Shown: positions 13,626 to 27,855 of the stretch, one piece after another
How the letters are laid out: the number at the start of each line of letters is the position of its first letter
How positions within the stretch are numbered: the first letter of the stretch is position 1
Assembly (NCBI GenBank): GCA_007692495.1
Contig: REBZ01000069.1
Location: forward strand, 1-37,779
DNA length: 37,779 nt
Direction: 5' to 3'
DNA from: Alkalicoccus sp.
GTDB lineage: Bacteria > Bacillota > Bacilli > Bacillales > Salisediminibacteriaceae
Made by a program: the position numbers and the translations under genes
Notes under the pieces: generated by a model
The model's database searches: none
Told to the model about the DNA's origin: nothing
What the model saw: only the letters and a program-made list of their open reading frames with translations

Positions 13626-14588
13626 GTGACAAACGAAGTAGAGAAGCCGCTTTACCTGGAGCAGTATGAGGCACTGCTGCGCCGGCTGCCCGAAAGACAT
13701 TCCAAATATGCCAGAGCAGCAGCAGATTATCAAAAATATGCAGCTGGTTTTCAGGGGGAGGAAAACCTGACCTATACCCTGGCAATGCTTAACTTACATA
13801 AAGAAGCTTTTATACGAAGAAGTCTCCGTTTAAAAAGCGTCTCAAGCGATTATTATTTTCAAATCGACCTGCTGATTGTAACTCCCTATTTTCTTTACGT
13901 AGGGGAAGTGAAAAATTATTCAGGTAAGCTGCTTTTTGAGCCTCATTACGGTCAGTTAACGCAGATAAAAGAGGAGATGACGGCAACTTTTCCCTGCCCG
14001 ATTCAGCAGGGAAAACGTCAGGCCCGGCAGCTGACCTCTTGGCTGGAGCAGCACGGAATCAAACGCCTTCCTGTGCATTCACACGTTCTCCTTGCCAATC
14101 CCCGCACAAGAATTTCTGCCGAAAACCAGATTGCTGATCTTTATCATGCAGCTCTTCTTCCGGAAGTGCTGGATTCTCTGCGCTTGAATCATACGAAGCG
14201 GGTGCTCACTAAAGAGCAGATCTCTGCAATGGAGAAACTTTTCGCAAAAGAAAATGCCGAGGGGGCCTACTCTCTGCTTGAAAGATATAATCTGAAACCT
14301 CAAGAGATTCTTCAGTCCATAACCTGTCCTTCGTGCAGTTCCCGCTTTCTGAAAAGAAGAAGGGGAGGATGGGACTGTACAGCCTGCGGCAGTAGTAATC
14401 AGCTTTTGCACGTCGAAGCCCTGCGTGATCTGGCTCTCCTTTATACAGGTTTTCATCCCCTGAGTGTGTACCGTATTTTTCTTGGTCATATTTCCGTTAA
14501 TACGACCCGGAAGCTGCTGGATCCTTATGTAATCTCGAAAGGAAATAGAAGGAGTAGAGAATACAAAGTAGTCCTGGAGAAATTTTAA
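13626..14588 (+). CDS. NERD-domain nuclease-related protein with zinc ribbon
   Basis: A 320-residue protein with an N-terminal NERD (nuclease-related) domain, which has a PD-(D/E)XK-like fold. Visible core residues are the G-E-E motif at 44-46, D81 in QIDLLIV, E94-V-K96 in GEVKNYSG and the Q127/Q128 helix. A CPSC...CTAC zinc-ribbon pattern follows (C234, C237, C251, C254), then a basic C-terminal segment (about 263-320) that could be a helix-turn-helix. I start at GTG 13626, ten bases after GGAGG; a GTG at 13617 abuts that site. B. subtilis does not have this gene between tuf and rpsJ. The substrate is unknown and nuclease activity is inferred from fold motifs only. It has its own promoter and terminator. 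Confidence 0.85.
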   Translation: MTNEVEKPLYLEQYEALLRRLPERHSKYARAAADYQKYAAGFQGEENLTYTLAMLNLHKEAFIRRSLRLKSVSSDYYFQIDLLIVTPYFLYVGEVKNYSGKLLFEPHYGQLTQIKEEMTATFPCPIQQGKRQARQLTSWLEQHGIKRLPVHSHVLLANPRTRISAENQIADLYHAALLPEVLDSLRLNHTKRVLTKEQISAMEKLFAKENAEGAYSLLERYNLKPQEILQSITCPSCSSRFLKRRRGGWDCTACGSSNQLLHVEALRDLALLYTGFHPLSVYRIFLGHISVNTTRKLLDPYVISKGNRRSREYKVVLEKF

Positions 14589-14596
14589 TAGCTGTA

Positions 14597-14628
14597 CTGC
14601 CGGTTCCCCGGGGGCCGGCAGCTTTTTT
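14597..14628 (+). terminator. Rho-independent terminator of the NERD gene
   Basis: CTGCCGG (14597-14603) pairs with CCGGCAG (14615-14621), then C and six T's. It begins eight bases after the stop codon. Confidence 0.87.
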
Positions 14629-14636
14629 GTACCTGA

Positions 14637-14803
14637 GTAATGATTAATCGGCGACGGGTAATGATTAATTCTCCTGAAAAAGGGGAGGCAGGTGATTAAA
14701 AACACTTCTATAATGATTAAACACCCCGCTAATGACAAATGAGTCGTTTATAAAGTTTAAAGAGCGTCTATAATGATTAAAGACGCCTTTATAATGATTA
14801 AAA
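14637..14803. repeat. Right eight-unit dyad array flanking the NERD gene
   Basis: Units begin at 14638, 14659, 14690, 14711, 14730, 14751, 14771 and 14792, with spacings 21, 31, 21, 19, 21, 20 and 21. Five units are perfect TAAT-G-ATTA dyads (14638, 14659, 14711, 14771, 14792), and unit 6 is TAAA-G-TTTA, exactly as in the left array. The block 14709-14801 aligns almost without gaps to 13401-13494, with the dyads conserved and the sequence between them diverged. The array starts directly after the terminator. From 14804 to 14975 I see no gene or clear site. Confidence 0.82.
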
Positions 14804-14975
14804 ACCGCACCCGGCCTGTCCCCTAACTATATCCGGAACCTCCGGCTGCTCTGAAAAAACGAGTTTCTTCTATAGTAATGTGTCTCTCTGTTCCTTCAAT
14901 TTTGTCTGTGAAGGAGATCCAGCCTGCATAGAAGAAGCTTTTCCGGGACGATTGATGAAAATTTTGCAAGCCCCC

Positions 14976-15004
14976 TTGAAATTCTGGAAGACGGCTTGTA
15001 TAAT
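14976..15004 (+). promoter_or_regulatory. S10 operon promoter P1
   Basis: TTGAAA at 14976-14981, a 17-base spacer and a perfect TATAAT at 14999-15004. It is the strongest promoter-like match in the window and lies about 200 bases before rpsJ. Confidence 0.75.
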
Positions 15005-15040
15005 ATTCAAAGTGTGACCGTAGAAATGTTGAAAAAAAGA

Positions 15041-15069
15041 TTGCGTGTACCGGAGGAATCCTGTATACT
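15041..15069 (+). promoter_or_regulatory. Possible S10 operon promoter P2
   Basis: TTGCGT at 15041-15046, a 17-base spacer and TATACT (five of six) at 15064-15069, preceded by TG. It is weaker at -35 than P1 and would give a leader of about 130 bases. Confidence 0.45.
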
Positions 15070-15075
15070 ATCTAA

Positions 15076-15516
<441 letters not shown>

Positions 15517-15564
15517 TTTTTGATAAATATAAATTAAAAATATTAATTACAGGAGGTGTGACGG

Positions 15565-16194
15565 ATGACCAAAGGAATCTTAGGAAAGAAACTAGGCATG
15601 ACGCAGATTTTCAGCGAAACTGGTGAAGCATTACCGGTGACAGTGATTCAGGCAGAGCCTAACGTTGTTCTTCAGAAGAAGACGGTTGAAGGAGAAGGCT
15701 ATGAAGCTGTTCAGCTTGGTGCATTTGACAAAAAAGGGAGTGCACAGAGAAAGCCTGCAAAAGGTCACGCTGAAAAAGCGCAGACAACTCCTAAGCGCTT
15801 CGTGAAGGAAGTCCGCGACGCTGAAACAGCGGAACTAGAGGTTGGTCAGGAAATTAAGGTAGACGTTTTTGCAGAGGGAGATGTGGTTGACGTAACTGGA
15901 ACGTCCAAAGGTAAAGGATTCCAGGGTGCGATCAAGCGCCACAATCAGTCCCGCGGACCAATGACCCACGGTTCCCACTACCATCGTTCTCCTGGTTCAA
16001 TGGGTCCTGTTGACCCGAACCACGTACGACCTGGTAAGCTACTTCCAGGACGCATGGGTGGCGAAACGGTAACGATTCAGAATCTTGAAGTCGTAAAAGT
16101 AGATACAGAGCGCAATGTTCTTCTAATCAAAGGGAATGTCCCTGGTGCGAAGAAAAGCTTTGTAACAGTTCAATCAGCAACTAAAGCTGAATAA
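15565..16194 (+). CDS. rplC: 50S ribosomal protein L3
   Basis: An early 50S assembly protein that reaches the peptidyl-transferase centre. It has 209 residues, starting [16 protein letters not shown]. The extended loop region with [23 protein letters not shown] is intact. AGGAGG at 15551-15556 serves the ATG. Confidence 0.97.
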   Translation: MTKGILGKKLGMTQIFSETGEALPVTVIQAEPNVVLQKKTVEGEGYEAVQLGAFDKKGSAQRKPAKGHAEKAQTTPKRFVKEVRDAETAELEVGQEIKVDVFAEGDVVDVTGTSKGKGFQGAIKRHNQSRGPMTHGSHYHRSPGSMGPVDPNHVRPGKLLPGRMGGETVTIQNLEVVKVDTERNVLLIKGNVPGAKKSFVTVQSATKAE

Positions 16195-16220
16195 TTTCGG
16201 ATAAGAAAGGAGGAGCCCCG

Positions 16221-16844
16221 ATGCCTAAAGTAACTTTGTATAAACAAGATGGCTCTCAAGCAGGCGATATCGAGCTTGCAGAAGGCGTATTCGGTATTGA
16301 ACCAAACGAAAGCGTACTTTACGACGCAGTGATCATGCAGCAAGCATCACGCCGTCAAGGTACACATTCAACAAAAAACCGCTCAGAAGTACGCGGCGGT
16401 GGAGCGAAGCCTTGGCGTCAAAAAGGTACAGGCCGTGCCCGTCATGGTTCCACACGTTCCCCAATCTGGGTAGGCGGTGGAGTGGCTTTCGGCCCTACAC
16501 CACGTAACTACGGCTACAAGCTTCCTAAGAAGCAGCGTCGTCTGGCACTAAAATCAGCACTATCTTCCAAAGTGAAGGATGAAAACATCCTTGTTGTTGA
16601 TGCACTAAGTTTTGAAGCTCCAAAAACGAAGGAAATGAAGGCAGTTCTTGCCGGTCTATCGGCAACAACAAAAACGCTTATCGTAACAGCGGACGAAAAT
16701 GAAGCAGTAGCTCTTTCCGCCCGTAACCTTCCAGGAGTAAAATCCGTGAAAGCAGCGAATGTGAACGTACTTGATCTTCTCGCACACGAGAAACTCGTTA
16801 TCACACAGGATGCTGTTAAACAGGTAGAGGAGGTGCTTGCATAA
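16221..16844 (+). CDS. rplD: 50S ribosomal protein L4
   Basis: L4 lines the exit tunnel and in E. coli represses the S10 operon; that role is not shown here. It is 207 residues. The tunnel-lobe region [28 protein letters not shown] is intact, without the changes that give macrolide resistance. AAAGGAGG precedes the ATG. The stop TAA shares its last A with the rplW ATG, indicating translational coupling. Confidence 0.97.
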   Translation: MPKVTLYKQDGSQAGDIELAEGVFGIEPNESVLYDAVIMQQASRRQGTHSTKNRSEVRGGGAKPWRQKGTGRARHGSTRSPIWVGGGVAFGPTPRNYGYKLPKKQRRLALKSALSSKVKDENILVVDALSFEAPKTKEMKAVLAGLSATTKTLIVTADENEAVALSARNLPGVKSVKAANVNVLDLLAHEKLVITQDAVKQVEEVLA

Positions 16845-17134
16845 TGGCAAACGCAAGAGATATTATTAAGCGCCCGATCATCACGGAACGTTCTGCAGAC
16901 CTTATGGCTGAAAAGAAGTACACATTTGAAGTAGATCCCCGCGCAACTAAGCCACAGGTTAAATCGGCTGTTGAGGAAATCTTCGGTGTGGAAGTCGTGA
17001 ACGTGAACACGATGAATTATAAAGGGAAATTCAAGCGTTTCGGCCGTCACAGCGGCTATACTCGCAAGCGCAAAAAAGCAATTGTTGAGCTCTCAGCGGA
17101 CAGCAAAGAACTAGAATTCTTTGAAGGTGCGTAA
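16844..17134 (+). CDS. rplW: 50S ribosomal protein L23
   Basis: L23 sits at the tunnel exit and docks trigger factor and the signal recognition particle. It is 96 residues, starting [17 protein letters not shown]. The start codon overlaps the rplD stop by one base and uses GGAGG inside the end of rplD. Confidence 0.97.
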   Translation: MANARDIIKRPIITERSADLMAEKKYTFEVDPRATKPQVKSAVEEIFGVEVVNVNTMNYKGKFKRFGRHSGYTRKRKKAIVELSADSKELEFFEGA

Positions 17135-17163
17135 ACATTTTTTAGAGAAGGAGGGAAAAGCTC

Positions 17164-18003
17164 ATGGCTATTAAAAAGTATAAACCGACCACGAACGGCC
17201 GTCGTTTTATGACGTCACTGGACTTTCAGGAACTGACTACAGACCAGCCTGAACGTTCACTTCTGGCGCCGCTTTCTAAAAAGGCAGGCCGTAATAACCA
17301 GGGACGTATTTCAGTACGTCACCAGGGTGGCGGACACAAGCGTCAATACCGTGTAATCGACTTTAAGCGTGATAAAGATGGAATTCCAGGCCGCGTTGCT
17401 ACGATCGAATACGATCCGAACCGTTCTGCGAATATCGCTCTTATCAACTACGTTGATGGGGAAAAGCGCTACATCCTTGCACCAAAAGGTCTTAAAGTAG
17501 GCACAGAAATCACTTCCGGTAAGGATGCCGACATCAAACTTGGTAATGCTCTTCAGCTGAAGGACATTCCAGTTGGTACGATCATCCACAACATCGAGCT
17601 CCGTCCAGGAAAAGGTGGACAGCTTGTACGTTCTGCAGGAGCAGAAGCACAGGTGCTCGGACGGGAAGACAAGTACGTTCTTGTACGTCTTCGTTCCGGT
17701 GAAACCCGCTTGATTCTTGGCACATGCCGTGCTACAGTTGGTCAGGTTGGAAACATCGAGCACGAACTCGTGAACATTGGTAAAGCAGGTCGTTCCCGCT
17801 GGATGAACCGTCGTCCAACCGTACGTGGTTCTGTTATGAACCCTAACGATCACCCACACGGTGGTGGTGAAGGTAAAGCGCCAATCGGACGTCCATCTCC
17901 AGTTTCTCCTTGGGGTCAGCCTACGCTTGGCTACAAGACACGTAAGAAAAACAAAGACACTGATAAATATATTGTACGTGGACGCAAGAAAAAGAAAAAA
18001 TAA
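17164..18003 (+). CDS. rplB: 50S ribosomal protein L2
   Basis: One of the largest and most conserved 50S proteins, required for subunit association and peptidyl transfer. It has 279 residues, close to the usual 276-277. The C-terminal [18 protein letters not shown] block with the functional histidine is intact, and the protein ends in a lysine-rich tail. GGAGGG precedes ATG 17164. Confidence 0.97.
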   Translation: MAIKKYKPTTNGRRFMTSLDFQELTTDQPERSLLAPLSKKAGRNNQGRISVRHQGGGHKRQYRVIDFKRDKDGIPGRVATIEYDPNRSANIALINYVDGEKRYILAPKGLKVGTEITSGKDADIKLGNALQLKDIPVGTIIHNIELRPGKGGQLVRSAGAEAQVLGREDKYVLVRLRSGETRLILGTCRATVGQVGNIEHELVNIGKAGRSRWMNRRPTVRGSVMNPNDHPHGGGEGKAPIGRPSPVSPWGQPTLGYKTRKKNKDTDKYIVRGRKKKKK

Positions 18004-18063
18004 CGGGATTAGCCTACGGTTCTCAGGCAGAACCGTAGCGCAGTCGCGAAGGGAGGTACCATT

Positions 18064-18342
18064 ATGGGTCGCAGCTTAAAAAAGGGACCTTTTGTAGATG
18101 ATCACCTTATGAAGAAGGTGGAAGCTCAGGGCGAAACGAATGATAAGAGAGTTATCAAGACGTGGTCCCGCCGCTCTACAATTTTCCCACAGTTCATCGG
18201 GCATACGATTGCAGTTTATGATGGTCGTAAGCACGTGCCGGTTTACATTCAAGAAGACATGGTTGGACACAAGCTTGGTGAATTTGCACCAACGCGTACG
18301 TACAAAGGCCACGCTTCTGACGATAGAAAAACACGACGTTAA
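18064..18342 (+). CDS. rpsS: 30S ribosomal protein S19
   Basis: A 30S head protein that forms a complex with S13 and contacts the A-site side. It is 92 residues, starting [20 protein letters not shown] and containing the conserved [29 protein letters not shown] lies before the ATG, 60 bases after rplB. Confidence 0.97.
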   Translation: MGRSLKKGPFVDDHLMKKVEAQGETNDKRVIKTWSRRSTIFPQFIGHTIAVYDGRKHVPVYIQEDMVGHKLGEFAPTRTYKGHASDDRKTRR

Positions 18343-18364
18343 ATAGAGAGGGGAGGTACTGATC

Positions 18365-18706
18365 ATGGAAGCTAAAGCAGTTGCAAAACAAGTGCGTATT
18401 GCTCCTCGCAAAGCTCGTCTGGTCGTAGACCTGATCCGTGGAAAAGAAGTAGGAGAAGCAATCTCCATCCTTAACCACACGCCGAAGAAAGCATCCCCTG
18501 TGGTGGAGAAGCTTTTAAATTCAGCTATTGCGAACGCAGAGCATAACTACGAGATGGAGCCGGACAACCTGGTTGTCGATCAAATTTTCGTAGATGAAGG
18601 AATTACACTTAAAAGATTCCGACCACGTGCACAGGGACGTGCGAGCCGGATCAATAAACGAACTAGCCACATTACAGTGGTGCTAACTGAGAAGAAGGAG
18701 GGATAA
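18365..18706 (+). CDS. rplV: 50S ribosomal protein L22
   Basis: L22 lines the exit tunnel with L4. It is 113 residues with [15 protein letters not shown] near the N-terminus and the C-terminal hairpin [23 protein letters not shown] intact. GGGGAGG precedes the ATG; rpsC starts three bases after the stop. Confidence 0.97.
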   Translation: MEAKAVAKQVRIAPRKARLVVDLIRGKEVGEAISILNHTPKKASPVVEKLLNSAIANAEHNYEMEPDNLVVDQIFVDEGITLKRFRPRAQGRASRINKRTSHITVVLTEKKEG

Positions 18707-18708
18707 GT

Positions 18709-19998
<1,290 letters not shown>

Positions 19999-20018
19999 TC
20001 TTGAGAGGAGGTCTTACC

Positions 20019-20282
20019 GTGGAAGAAAGAAATAATCGTAAGAGCTATGTAGGTCGTGTAACATCCGACAAAATGGATAAGACAATTACCGTGGTAGCTG
20101 AAACTTACAAGATGCACCCGCTTTACGGCAAACGCGTGAAGCATACGAAGAAATATAAAGCACACGATGAAAACAACACTGCAAAAGTGAATGACGTCGT
20201 TCGCATTATGGAAACTCGACCGCTATCTAAGGATAAGCGATTCCGCCTTGTGGAAGTAGTAGAAGAGGCCGTAATTATCTAA
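20019..20282 (+). CDS. rpsQ: 30S ribosomal protein S17
   Basis: A primary 16S rRNA binder of the OB-fold class. The start is GTG 20019 ([14 protein letters not shown]), giving 87 residues, the Bacillus length, with GAGAGGAGG at 20003-20011. A TTG at 20001 is in frame but sits before the ribosome binding site. Confidence 0.96.
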   Translation: MEERNNRKSYVGRVTSDKMDKTITVVAETYKMHPLYGKRVKHTKKYKAHDENNTAKVNDVVRIMETRPLSKDKRFRLVEVVEEAVII

Positions 20283-20307
20283 CCAGACATTATGTTTGCT
20301 TACCTGA

Positions 20308-20694
<387 letters not shown>

Positions 20695-20740
20695 TTCATG
20701 CAGTATATCGATAAAGACCGAGTAAAGAGGAGGTGCCCTC

Positions 20741-21073
20741 ATGTCCCAACAAGTGAAATTGCACGTTAAAAAGGGAGATAAAGTAAAAATCATCTCTGGT
20801 AAGGATAAAGGCCTGGAAGGAAAAATTCTGGAAGCCTACCCGACAAAATCACGTGTTCTTGTGGAAGGCGTCAACATGGTGAAGAAGCATGCCAAGCCAT
20901 CCCAGTCCAATCCACAAGGTGGAATTCTTAACCAGGAAGCGCCTATTCACGTATCCAACGTAATGGTTGTCGACCCATCTACGAACGAGCCGACGCGTGT
21001 AGGATTCAAGACCGATGAAAACGGAAAAAAAGTACGCATTGCTAAAAAGTCCGGCGAAACTCTCGACAAGTAA
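20741..21073 (+). CDS. rplX: 50S ribosomal protein L24
   Basis: An assembly initiator of the large subunit with a KOW motif ([19 protein letters not shown], about residues 12-30). At 110 residues it is several residues longer at the N-terminus than the common Bacillus form, which begins at the HVKKGDKV point. ATG 20741 is supported by AGGAGG at 20728-20733; a TTG at 20759 is the alternative start. Confidence 0.95.
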   Translation: MSQQVKLHVKKGDKVKIISGKDKGLEGKILEAYPTKSRVLVEGVNMVKKHAKPSQSNPQGGILNQEAPIHVSNVMVVDPSTNEPTRVGFKTDENGKKVRIAKKSGETLDK

Positions 21074-21102
21074 ATGCCGGTTGCTGAAAGGAGGTCCACT
21101 TA

Positions 21103-21642
21103 ATGAGCCGTCTGAAAGAACAATATAACAAGGAGATTACTCCTGCCCTGAAAGATAAATTCAATTACTCTTCCGTCATGGAAGTACCAAAGGTTGAGAA
21201 AATCGTTGTGAACATGGGTGTCGGTGACGCTGTACAGAACTCCAAAGTTCTTGACAAAGCAGTAGAAGAGCTGACTCAGATTACTGGTCAGAAGCCGATC
21301 GTTACAAAAGCAAAAAAATCCATCGCAGGATTTAAAGTACGTGAGGGCATGCCTATCGGAGCGAAAGTTACACTCCGCGGTGAGCGCATGTACGATTTCC
21401 TCGACAAGCTTGTCTCTGTATCTCTTCCACGTGTACGTGACTTCCGAGGGGTATCAAAGAAAGCATTTGATGGCCGCGGTAACTATACACTGGGTGTTAA
21501 AGAACAGCTTATCTTCCCAGAAATCAACTATGATAACGTAGATAAAGTCCGGGGTATGGATATTGTTGTTGTTACAACTGCAGGCACTGATGAAGAAGCA
21601 CGCGAACTGCTTAGCCAGTTTGGCATGCCGTTCCAGAAATAA
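21103..21642 (+). CDS. rplE: 50S ribosomal protein L5
   Basis: L5 binds 5S rRNA together with L18 and contacts P-site tRNA. It is 179 residues, as usual. Conserved blocks include [14 protein letters not shown] and [31 protein letters not shown] precedes ATG 21103. Confidence 0.97.
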   Translation: MSRLKEQYNKEITPALKDKFNYSSVMEVPKVEKIVVNMGVGDAVQNSKVLDKAVEELTQITGQKPIVTKAKKSIAGFKVREGMPIGAKVTLRGERMYDFLDKLVSVSLPRVRDFRGVSKKAFDGRGNYTLGVKEQLIFPEINYDNVDKVRGMDIVVVTTAGTDEEARELLSQFGMPFQK

Positions 21643-21671
21643 TACTCTGAAAGAAGAGAGGAGTGTAGACC

Positions 21672-21857
21672 TTGGCGAAAAAATCAATGGTCGCAAAACA
21701 GAAGCGTACGAAAAAGTTTGCTGTACAAGAGTACACTCGCTGCGAAAAGTGCGGACGTCCGCATAGTGTTCTTCGCAAGTTCAAACTTTGCCGTATCTGC
21801 TTCCGGGATCTTGCACACAAAGGTCAAATTCCGGGCGTTAAAAAAGCTAGCTGGTAA
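21672..21857 (+). CDS. rpsZ: 30S ribosomal protein S14, zinc-binding type Z
   Basis: The short 61-residue, zinc-binding form of S14. The ligands are the pairs C24/C27 and C40/C43. The start is TTG 21672 ([16 protein letters not shown]), with GAGAGGAG at 21656-21663. Bacilli often carry a second zinc-free S14 elsewhere for zinc limitation; none is in this window. Confidence 0.96.
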   Translation: MAKKSMVAKQKRTKKFAVQEYTRCEKCGRPHSVLRKFKLCRICFRDLAHKGQIPGVKKASW

Positions 21858-21885
21858 TTCCGTTTAAAGGAAGGAGGTAAATACG

Positions 21886-22284
21886 ATGGTCATGACAGAT
21901 CCTATTGCTGATATGCTGACTCGCATCCGTAATGCGAATCTAGTACGTCACACAAGCTTGGAGCTTCCAGCTTCAAACATGAAAAAAGAAATTGCAGACA
22001 TCCTCAAGCGCGAAGGTTTCATCCGCGACTACGAGGCAGTTGAAGATAGCAAGCAGGGTGTACTACGCCTTTTCCTTAAGTATGGTGCCAATAACGAAAA
22101 GGTTATCACCGGCCTTAAGAAAATCAGTAAGCCAGGCCTGCGCGTTTACGCGAAATCCGATGAGGTACCACGCGTACTCGGAGGACTCGGTATCGCAATC
22201 ATTTCGTCTTCAAGCGGCGTCATCACTGATAAAGAAGCCCGTCAGAAAAAAGTCGGCGGCGAAGTAATCGCATACGTCTGGTAA
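21886..22284 (+). CDS. rpsH: 30S ribosomal protein S8
   Basis: A primary 16S rRNA binder and, in E. coli, repressor of the spc operon. It is 132 residues starting [18 protein letters not shown] and ending [14 protein letters not shown] precedes ATG 21886. A second in-frame ATG two codons later is less well spaced. Confidence 0.97.
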   Translation: MVMTDPIADMLTRIRNANLVRHTSLELPASNMKKEIADILKREGFIRDYEAVEDSKQGVLRLFLKYGANNEKVITGLKKISKPGLRVYAKSDEVPRVLGGLGIAIISSSSGVITDKEARQKKVGGEVIAYVW

Positions 22285-22315
22285 TAAATAACGTAAGAGA
22301 ACGGAGGTGTCACGT

Positions 22316-22852
22316 ATGTCCCGAATTGGTTTAAAGCCTATTGAAATTCCATCTGGAGTTGAATTCAAGCTTGACGGCACAAAGGTGACGGTTAAAGGCC
22401 CTAAAGGGGAACTAAGCCGTAACATCCACCACGACATGACTGTTAAGCAGGAAGATAATATCATCACAGTTGAGCGCCCATCCGACCATAAGGATCACCG
22501 CGCGCTGCATGGTACAACACGCAGCATGATCAATAACATGATCGAAGGTGTTTCCCAGGGTTTCCAAAAGAACCTTGAGCTTGTTGGGGTTGGTTACCGT
22601 GCGCAGAAGACCGGTAATAAGGTTGTCCTTAACGTTGGACTTTCCCACCCGGTTGAATTCGTAGAGGAAAACGGCCTCGAAATCGACGTTCCTTCCAACA
22701 CGAAGATCACCATCAAAGGTATTGACAAGGAGAGCGTTGGAGCGCTTGCTTCCAACATCCGTGCTGTACGTATCCCAGAGCCTTACAAAGGCAAAGGTAT
22801 CCGTTACGAAGGCGAGTATGTTCGTCGTAAAGAAGGTAAGACAGGTAAATAA
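22316..22852 (+). CDS. rplF: 50S ribosomal protein L6
   Basis: L6 lies near the factor-binding site and sarcin-ricin loop. It has 178 residues in two similar domains, starting [15 protein letters not shown] at ATG 22316 with ACGGAGG at 22301-22307. An in-frame GTG at 22307 overlaps that site and is rejected. The C-terminal block [13 protein letters not shown]-like segment reads [20 protein letters not shown]. Confidence 0.96.
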   Translation: MSRIGLKPIEIPSGVEFKLDGTKVTVKGPKGELSRNIHHDMTVKQEDNIITVERPSDHKDHRALHGTTRSMINNMIEGVSQGFQKNLELVGVGYRAQKTGNKVVLNVGLSHPVEFVEENGLEIDVPSNTKITIKGIDKESVGALASNIRAVRIPEPYKGKGIRYEGEYVRRKEGKTGK

Positions 22853-22885
22853 ATCCTGAATAACGGAAGAAAGGAATGACGTTCG

Positions 22886-23248
22886 ATGATCACGAAGAAT
22901 TCTAAGAACGAGGTACGTAAGAAAAGACATGCCCACGTTCGTCGTTCGATCACAGGTACTGCTGAACGTCCCCGTCTGAATGTTTTCCGTTCTAATAAGC
23001 ACATCAATGCCCAGCTGATTGACGACGTCGCAGGCGTTACAATCGCTGGTGCTTCCAGCTTAGATAAAGAACTTGGGTTAGAAAACGGCGGGAACAAAGA
23101 CGCAGCTCGTCAAGTCGGCGAACTTGTGGCGAAACGTGCCCTTGAACAAGGCAAAGAAACAGTCGTATTTGACCGCGGAGGCTACCTCTACCACGGTCGC
23201 GTAAAAGAACTTGCAGACGCTGCCCGCGAAGCTGGTCTGAAGTTTTAA
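22886..23248 (+). CDS. rplR: 50S ribosomal protein L18
   Basis: A 5S rRNA-binding protein of the central protuberance. It is 120 residues; [20 protein letters not shown] near the C-terminus is diagnostic. The ribosome binding site is AAAGGAATG, weaker than its neighbours. Confidence 0.97.
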   Translation: MITKNSKNEVRKKRHAHVRRSITGTAERPRLNVFRSNKHINAQLIDDVAGVTIAGASSLDKELGLENGGNKDAARQVGELVAKRALEQGKETVVFDRGGYLYHGRVKELADAAREAGLKF

Positions 23249-23274
23249 TTGAAGCAATAAAGGAGGGAAACACA

Positions 23275-23772
23275 TTGCGTATCGATGCAAGCAAACTTGA
23301 AATTGAAGAGCGCGTGGTTACAGTCAACCGCGTAGCCAAAGTTGTAAAAGGTGGACGCCGCTTCCGCTTCGCAGCACTGGTTGTTGTAGGCGACAAGAAC
23401 GGACACGTTGGATTTGGCATGGGTAAGGCACTTGAAGTCCCGGAAGCGATCCGTAAGGCAATCGAGGACGGCAAGAAAAACCTTATTAAGGTGCCGATGC
23501 AGGGAACATCCATCCCTCACCAGATTACTGGAGAATTCGGAGCTGGAAGCGTACTTCTAAAGCCCGCTTCTGAAGGTACAGGAGTTATTGCCGGCGGACC
23601 GGTCCGTGCGGTACTCGAGCTTGCTGGTGTAGGTGACATCCTTTCGAAGTCCCTAGGTTCAAACAACCCTATTAACATGGTACGTGCAACACTTCAGGGC
23701 CTTGAAAACCTGAAAAGCCCGGAACAAGTTGCAAAACTACGCGGCAAATCTGTTGAAGAGTTGCTAGGTTAA
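23275..23772 (+). CDS. rpsE: 30S ribosomal protein S5
   Basis: S5 acts in decoding fidelity and mRNA unwinding. It is 165 residues. The loop [21 protein letters not shown], where spectinomycin-resistance changes fall, is unaltered. The start is TTG 23275 after AAAGGAGGG, in good position. Confidence 0.97.
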   Translation: MRIDASKLEIEERVVTVNRVAKVVKGGRRFRFAALVVVGDKNGHVGFGMGKALEVPEAIRKAIEDGKKNLIKVPMQGTSIPHQITGEFGAGSVLLKPASEGTGVIAGGPVRAVLELAGVGDILSKSLGSNNPINMVRATLQGLENLKSPEQVAKLRGKSVEELLG

Positions 23773-23785
23773 GGAGGGAATTGGC

Positions 23786-23974
23786 ATGGCGAAAAAATTA
23801 GAAATTACCCTCACACGCAGCCTTATCGGACGTCCGGAAGAGCAGCGTGTTACTGTGAAGACTCTCGGTCTTGGCAAAATGAACAGCAAAGTTGTTCAAG
23901 AGGATAACGATGCAATGCGCGGAATGGTAAACAAAGTTTCCCATCTCGTCAGCGTAAAAGAAATCGACGCATAA
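23786..23974 (+). CDS. rpmD: 50S ribosomal protein L30
   Basis: A small 62-residue protein of the large subunit, containing [25 protein letters not shown] 23786 follows AAGGAGGG by the usual distance, 14 bases after the rpsE stop. Confidence 0.96.
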   Translation: MAKKLEITLTRSLIGRPEEQRVTVKTLGLGKMNSKVVQEDNDAMRGMVNKVSHLVSVKEIDA

Positions 23975-24000
23975 TTAGAAAACCCTGAGGAGGTGTCAAC

Positions 24001-24444
24001 ATGCAACTTCACGAACTAAAACCTGCTGAAGGTTCCCGTAACCAGAAGCGTAAGCGTAAGGGCCGTGGTGTCGGTACTGGTAATGGTAAAACAGCCGGTA
24101 AAGGACACAAAGGTCAAAACGCTCGTTCCGGCGGCGGTGTTCGCCCAGGTTTCGAAGGTGGGCAGATGCCTATTTTCCGACGTCTTCCAAAGCGAGGATT
24201 TAAGAACCCGAACCGTACAGAGTACGCCGTCGTAAACCTTGATACACTGAACCGTTTCGAAGACGGAACAGAAGTATCCCCGGCTCAGCTTGTAGAGTCC
24301 GGCGTGGTAAAAAACGAGCGTGACGGTATCAAAGTTCTTGGAAACGGAACGCTGGAGCGCAAGCTTACAGTAAAAGCCAACAAGTTTTCCGGATCCGCAA
24401 AGGAAGCTATCGAAGCTGCCGGAGGAACTGCTGAAGAAGTATAA
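24001..24444 (+). CDS. rplO: 50S ribosomal protein L15
   Basis: A late assembly protein of the large subunit, 147 residues. The glycine-rich N-terminal stretch ([26 protein letters not shown]) is typical and the sequence is intact to the end. In nearly all bacilli secY follows directly; here the decayed secY remnant starts instead. GAGGAGG precedes ATG 24001. Confidence 0.97.
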   Translation: MQLHELKPAEGSRNQKRKRKGRGVGTGNGKTAGKGHKGQNARSGGGVRPGFEGGQMPIFRRLPKRGFKNPNRTEYAVVNLDTLNRFEDGTEVSPAQLVESGVVKNERDGIKVLGNGTLERKLTVKANKFSGSAKEAIEAAGGTAEEV

Positions 24445-24450
24445 TGTCCG

Positions 24451-26763
<2,313 letters not shown>

Positions 26764-27066
26764 ATGAAAGATCCTGATTCGATCCCGCGTGCCGGAGAGT
26801 TCGTGCGGATTCTTGACGGAAGAGACAAAGGCCAGTTTGCCTGTGTAATAGAAGTTCTTGACGACCGGTTCGTGCTGCTCGCTGACGGCGATAAGCGCAA
26901 AGTGGACCGGCCGAAGAAAAAGAACATTCAGCACATTGAGCGGAGCCATGTTATTGCCTCGGAAGTAAAGAACAGTATAATAGAAACAGGTCGTGTTACC
27001 AATGCAAAATTGCGCTTTGCAATTTCATCCTATATGAATGATAATTTACTGAAGGAAGGAGAGTAA
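26764..27066 (+). CDS. KOW-domain RNA-binding protein (L14e/L24-like)
   Basis: A 100-residue basic protein with a KOW-like segment near its N-terminus ([22 protein letters not shown], about 13-34). It begins directly after the map stop codon and ends five bases before infA. B. subtilis has an equivalent small gene (ybzG) at this place. RNA binding is inferred from the domain; the exact role is unknown. Confidence 0.85.
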   Translation: MKDPDSIPRAGEFVRILDGRDKGQFACVIEVLDDRFVLLADGDKRKVDRPKKKNIQHIERSHVIASEVKNSIIETGRVTNAKLRFAISSYMNDNLLKEGE

Positions 27067-27070
27067 ATTC

Positions 27071-27289
27071 ATGGCCAAAGAAGATGTAATCGAAGTAGAA
27101 GGAACGGTCATTGAGCCGCTTCCAAACGCAATGTTCCGTGTGGAACTGGACAACGGGCACAAGATTCTTGCGCACGTATCCGGTAAAATTCGTATGCACT
27201 ATATCCGTATTCTTCCGGGAGACAAGGTCACAGTCGAATTATCTCCGTATGATCTGACTCGCGGTCGCATTACGTATCGTTATAAATAA
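27071..27289 (+). CDS. infA: Translation initiation factor IF-1
   Basis: An OB-fold factor that covers the A site during initiation. It is 72 residues, the usual size: [20 protein letters not shown] at the start and [15 protein letters not shown] at the end. GGAAGGAGAG precedes the ATG. Confidence 0.97.
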   Translation: MAKEDVIEVEGTVIEPLPNAMFRVELDNGHKILAHVSGKIRMHYIRILPGDKVTVELSPYDLTRGRITYRYK

Positions 27290-27311
27290 GAAGAGGCGTT
27301 GGAATTCGTAA

Positions 27312-27452
<141 letters not shown>

Positions 27453-27471
27453 ACCACAGGAGGTGTAAAGT

Positions 27472-27837
27472 ATGGCACGTGTTGCAGGTGTCGACATTCC
27501 CCGTGATAAGCGGGTTGTCGTTTCTCTTACGTATATCTACGGAGTCGGGAAGTCCCGCGCAGCGGAGATTCTCAAAGAAGCCGGCGTTTCTGAAAGTACA
27601 CGAGTTCGTGACCTGACAGAAGATGAGCTCGGTAAAATCCGTGGAGTAGTAGACAGTGTGAAAGTAGAAGGGGATCTTCGCCGTGAAGTTTCTCTTAACA
27701 TTAAGCGTCTGATTGAAATCGGTTCTTACCGTGGTATCCGCCACCGCCGTGGACTGCCGGTTCGCGGACAGAAGACGAAGAACAACGCGCGAACTCGTAA
27801 GGGTCCTCGTCGAACAGTCGCGAATAAGAAAAAGTAA
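27472..27837 (+). CDS. rpsM: 30S ribosomal protein S13
   Basis: A 30S head protein that bridges to the large subunit and contacts P-site tRNA. It is 121 residues with [20 protein letters not shown] at the start and the basic tail [29 protein letters not shown] precedes the ATG. Confidence 0.97.
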   Translation: MARVAGVDIPRDKRVVVSLTYIYGVGKSRAAEILKEAGVSESTRVRDLTEDELGKIRGVVDSVKVEGDLRREVSLNIKRLIEIGSYRGIRHRRGLPVRGQKTKNNARTRKGPRRTVANKKK

Positions 27838-27855
27838 AGGAGGTAGCGGTTAATT

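Noticed and set aside
14079-14738. A 219-residue minus-strand frame across the NERD gene
   Set aside because: It runs through the terminator and right dyad array and lies antisense to a well supported gene.
13329-14803. The dyad arrays as a CRISPR array
   Set aside because: Units are about 9-13 bases with gaps near 10 bases and degenerate sequence; CRISPR repeats are longer, near identical and separated by unique spacers of about 30 bases. No cas gene is present.
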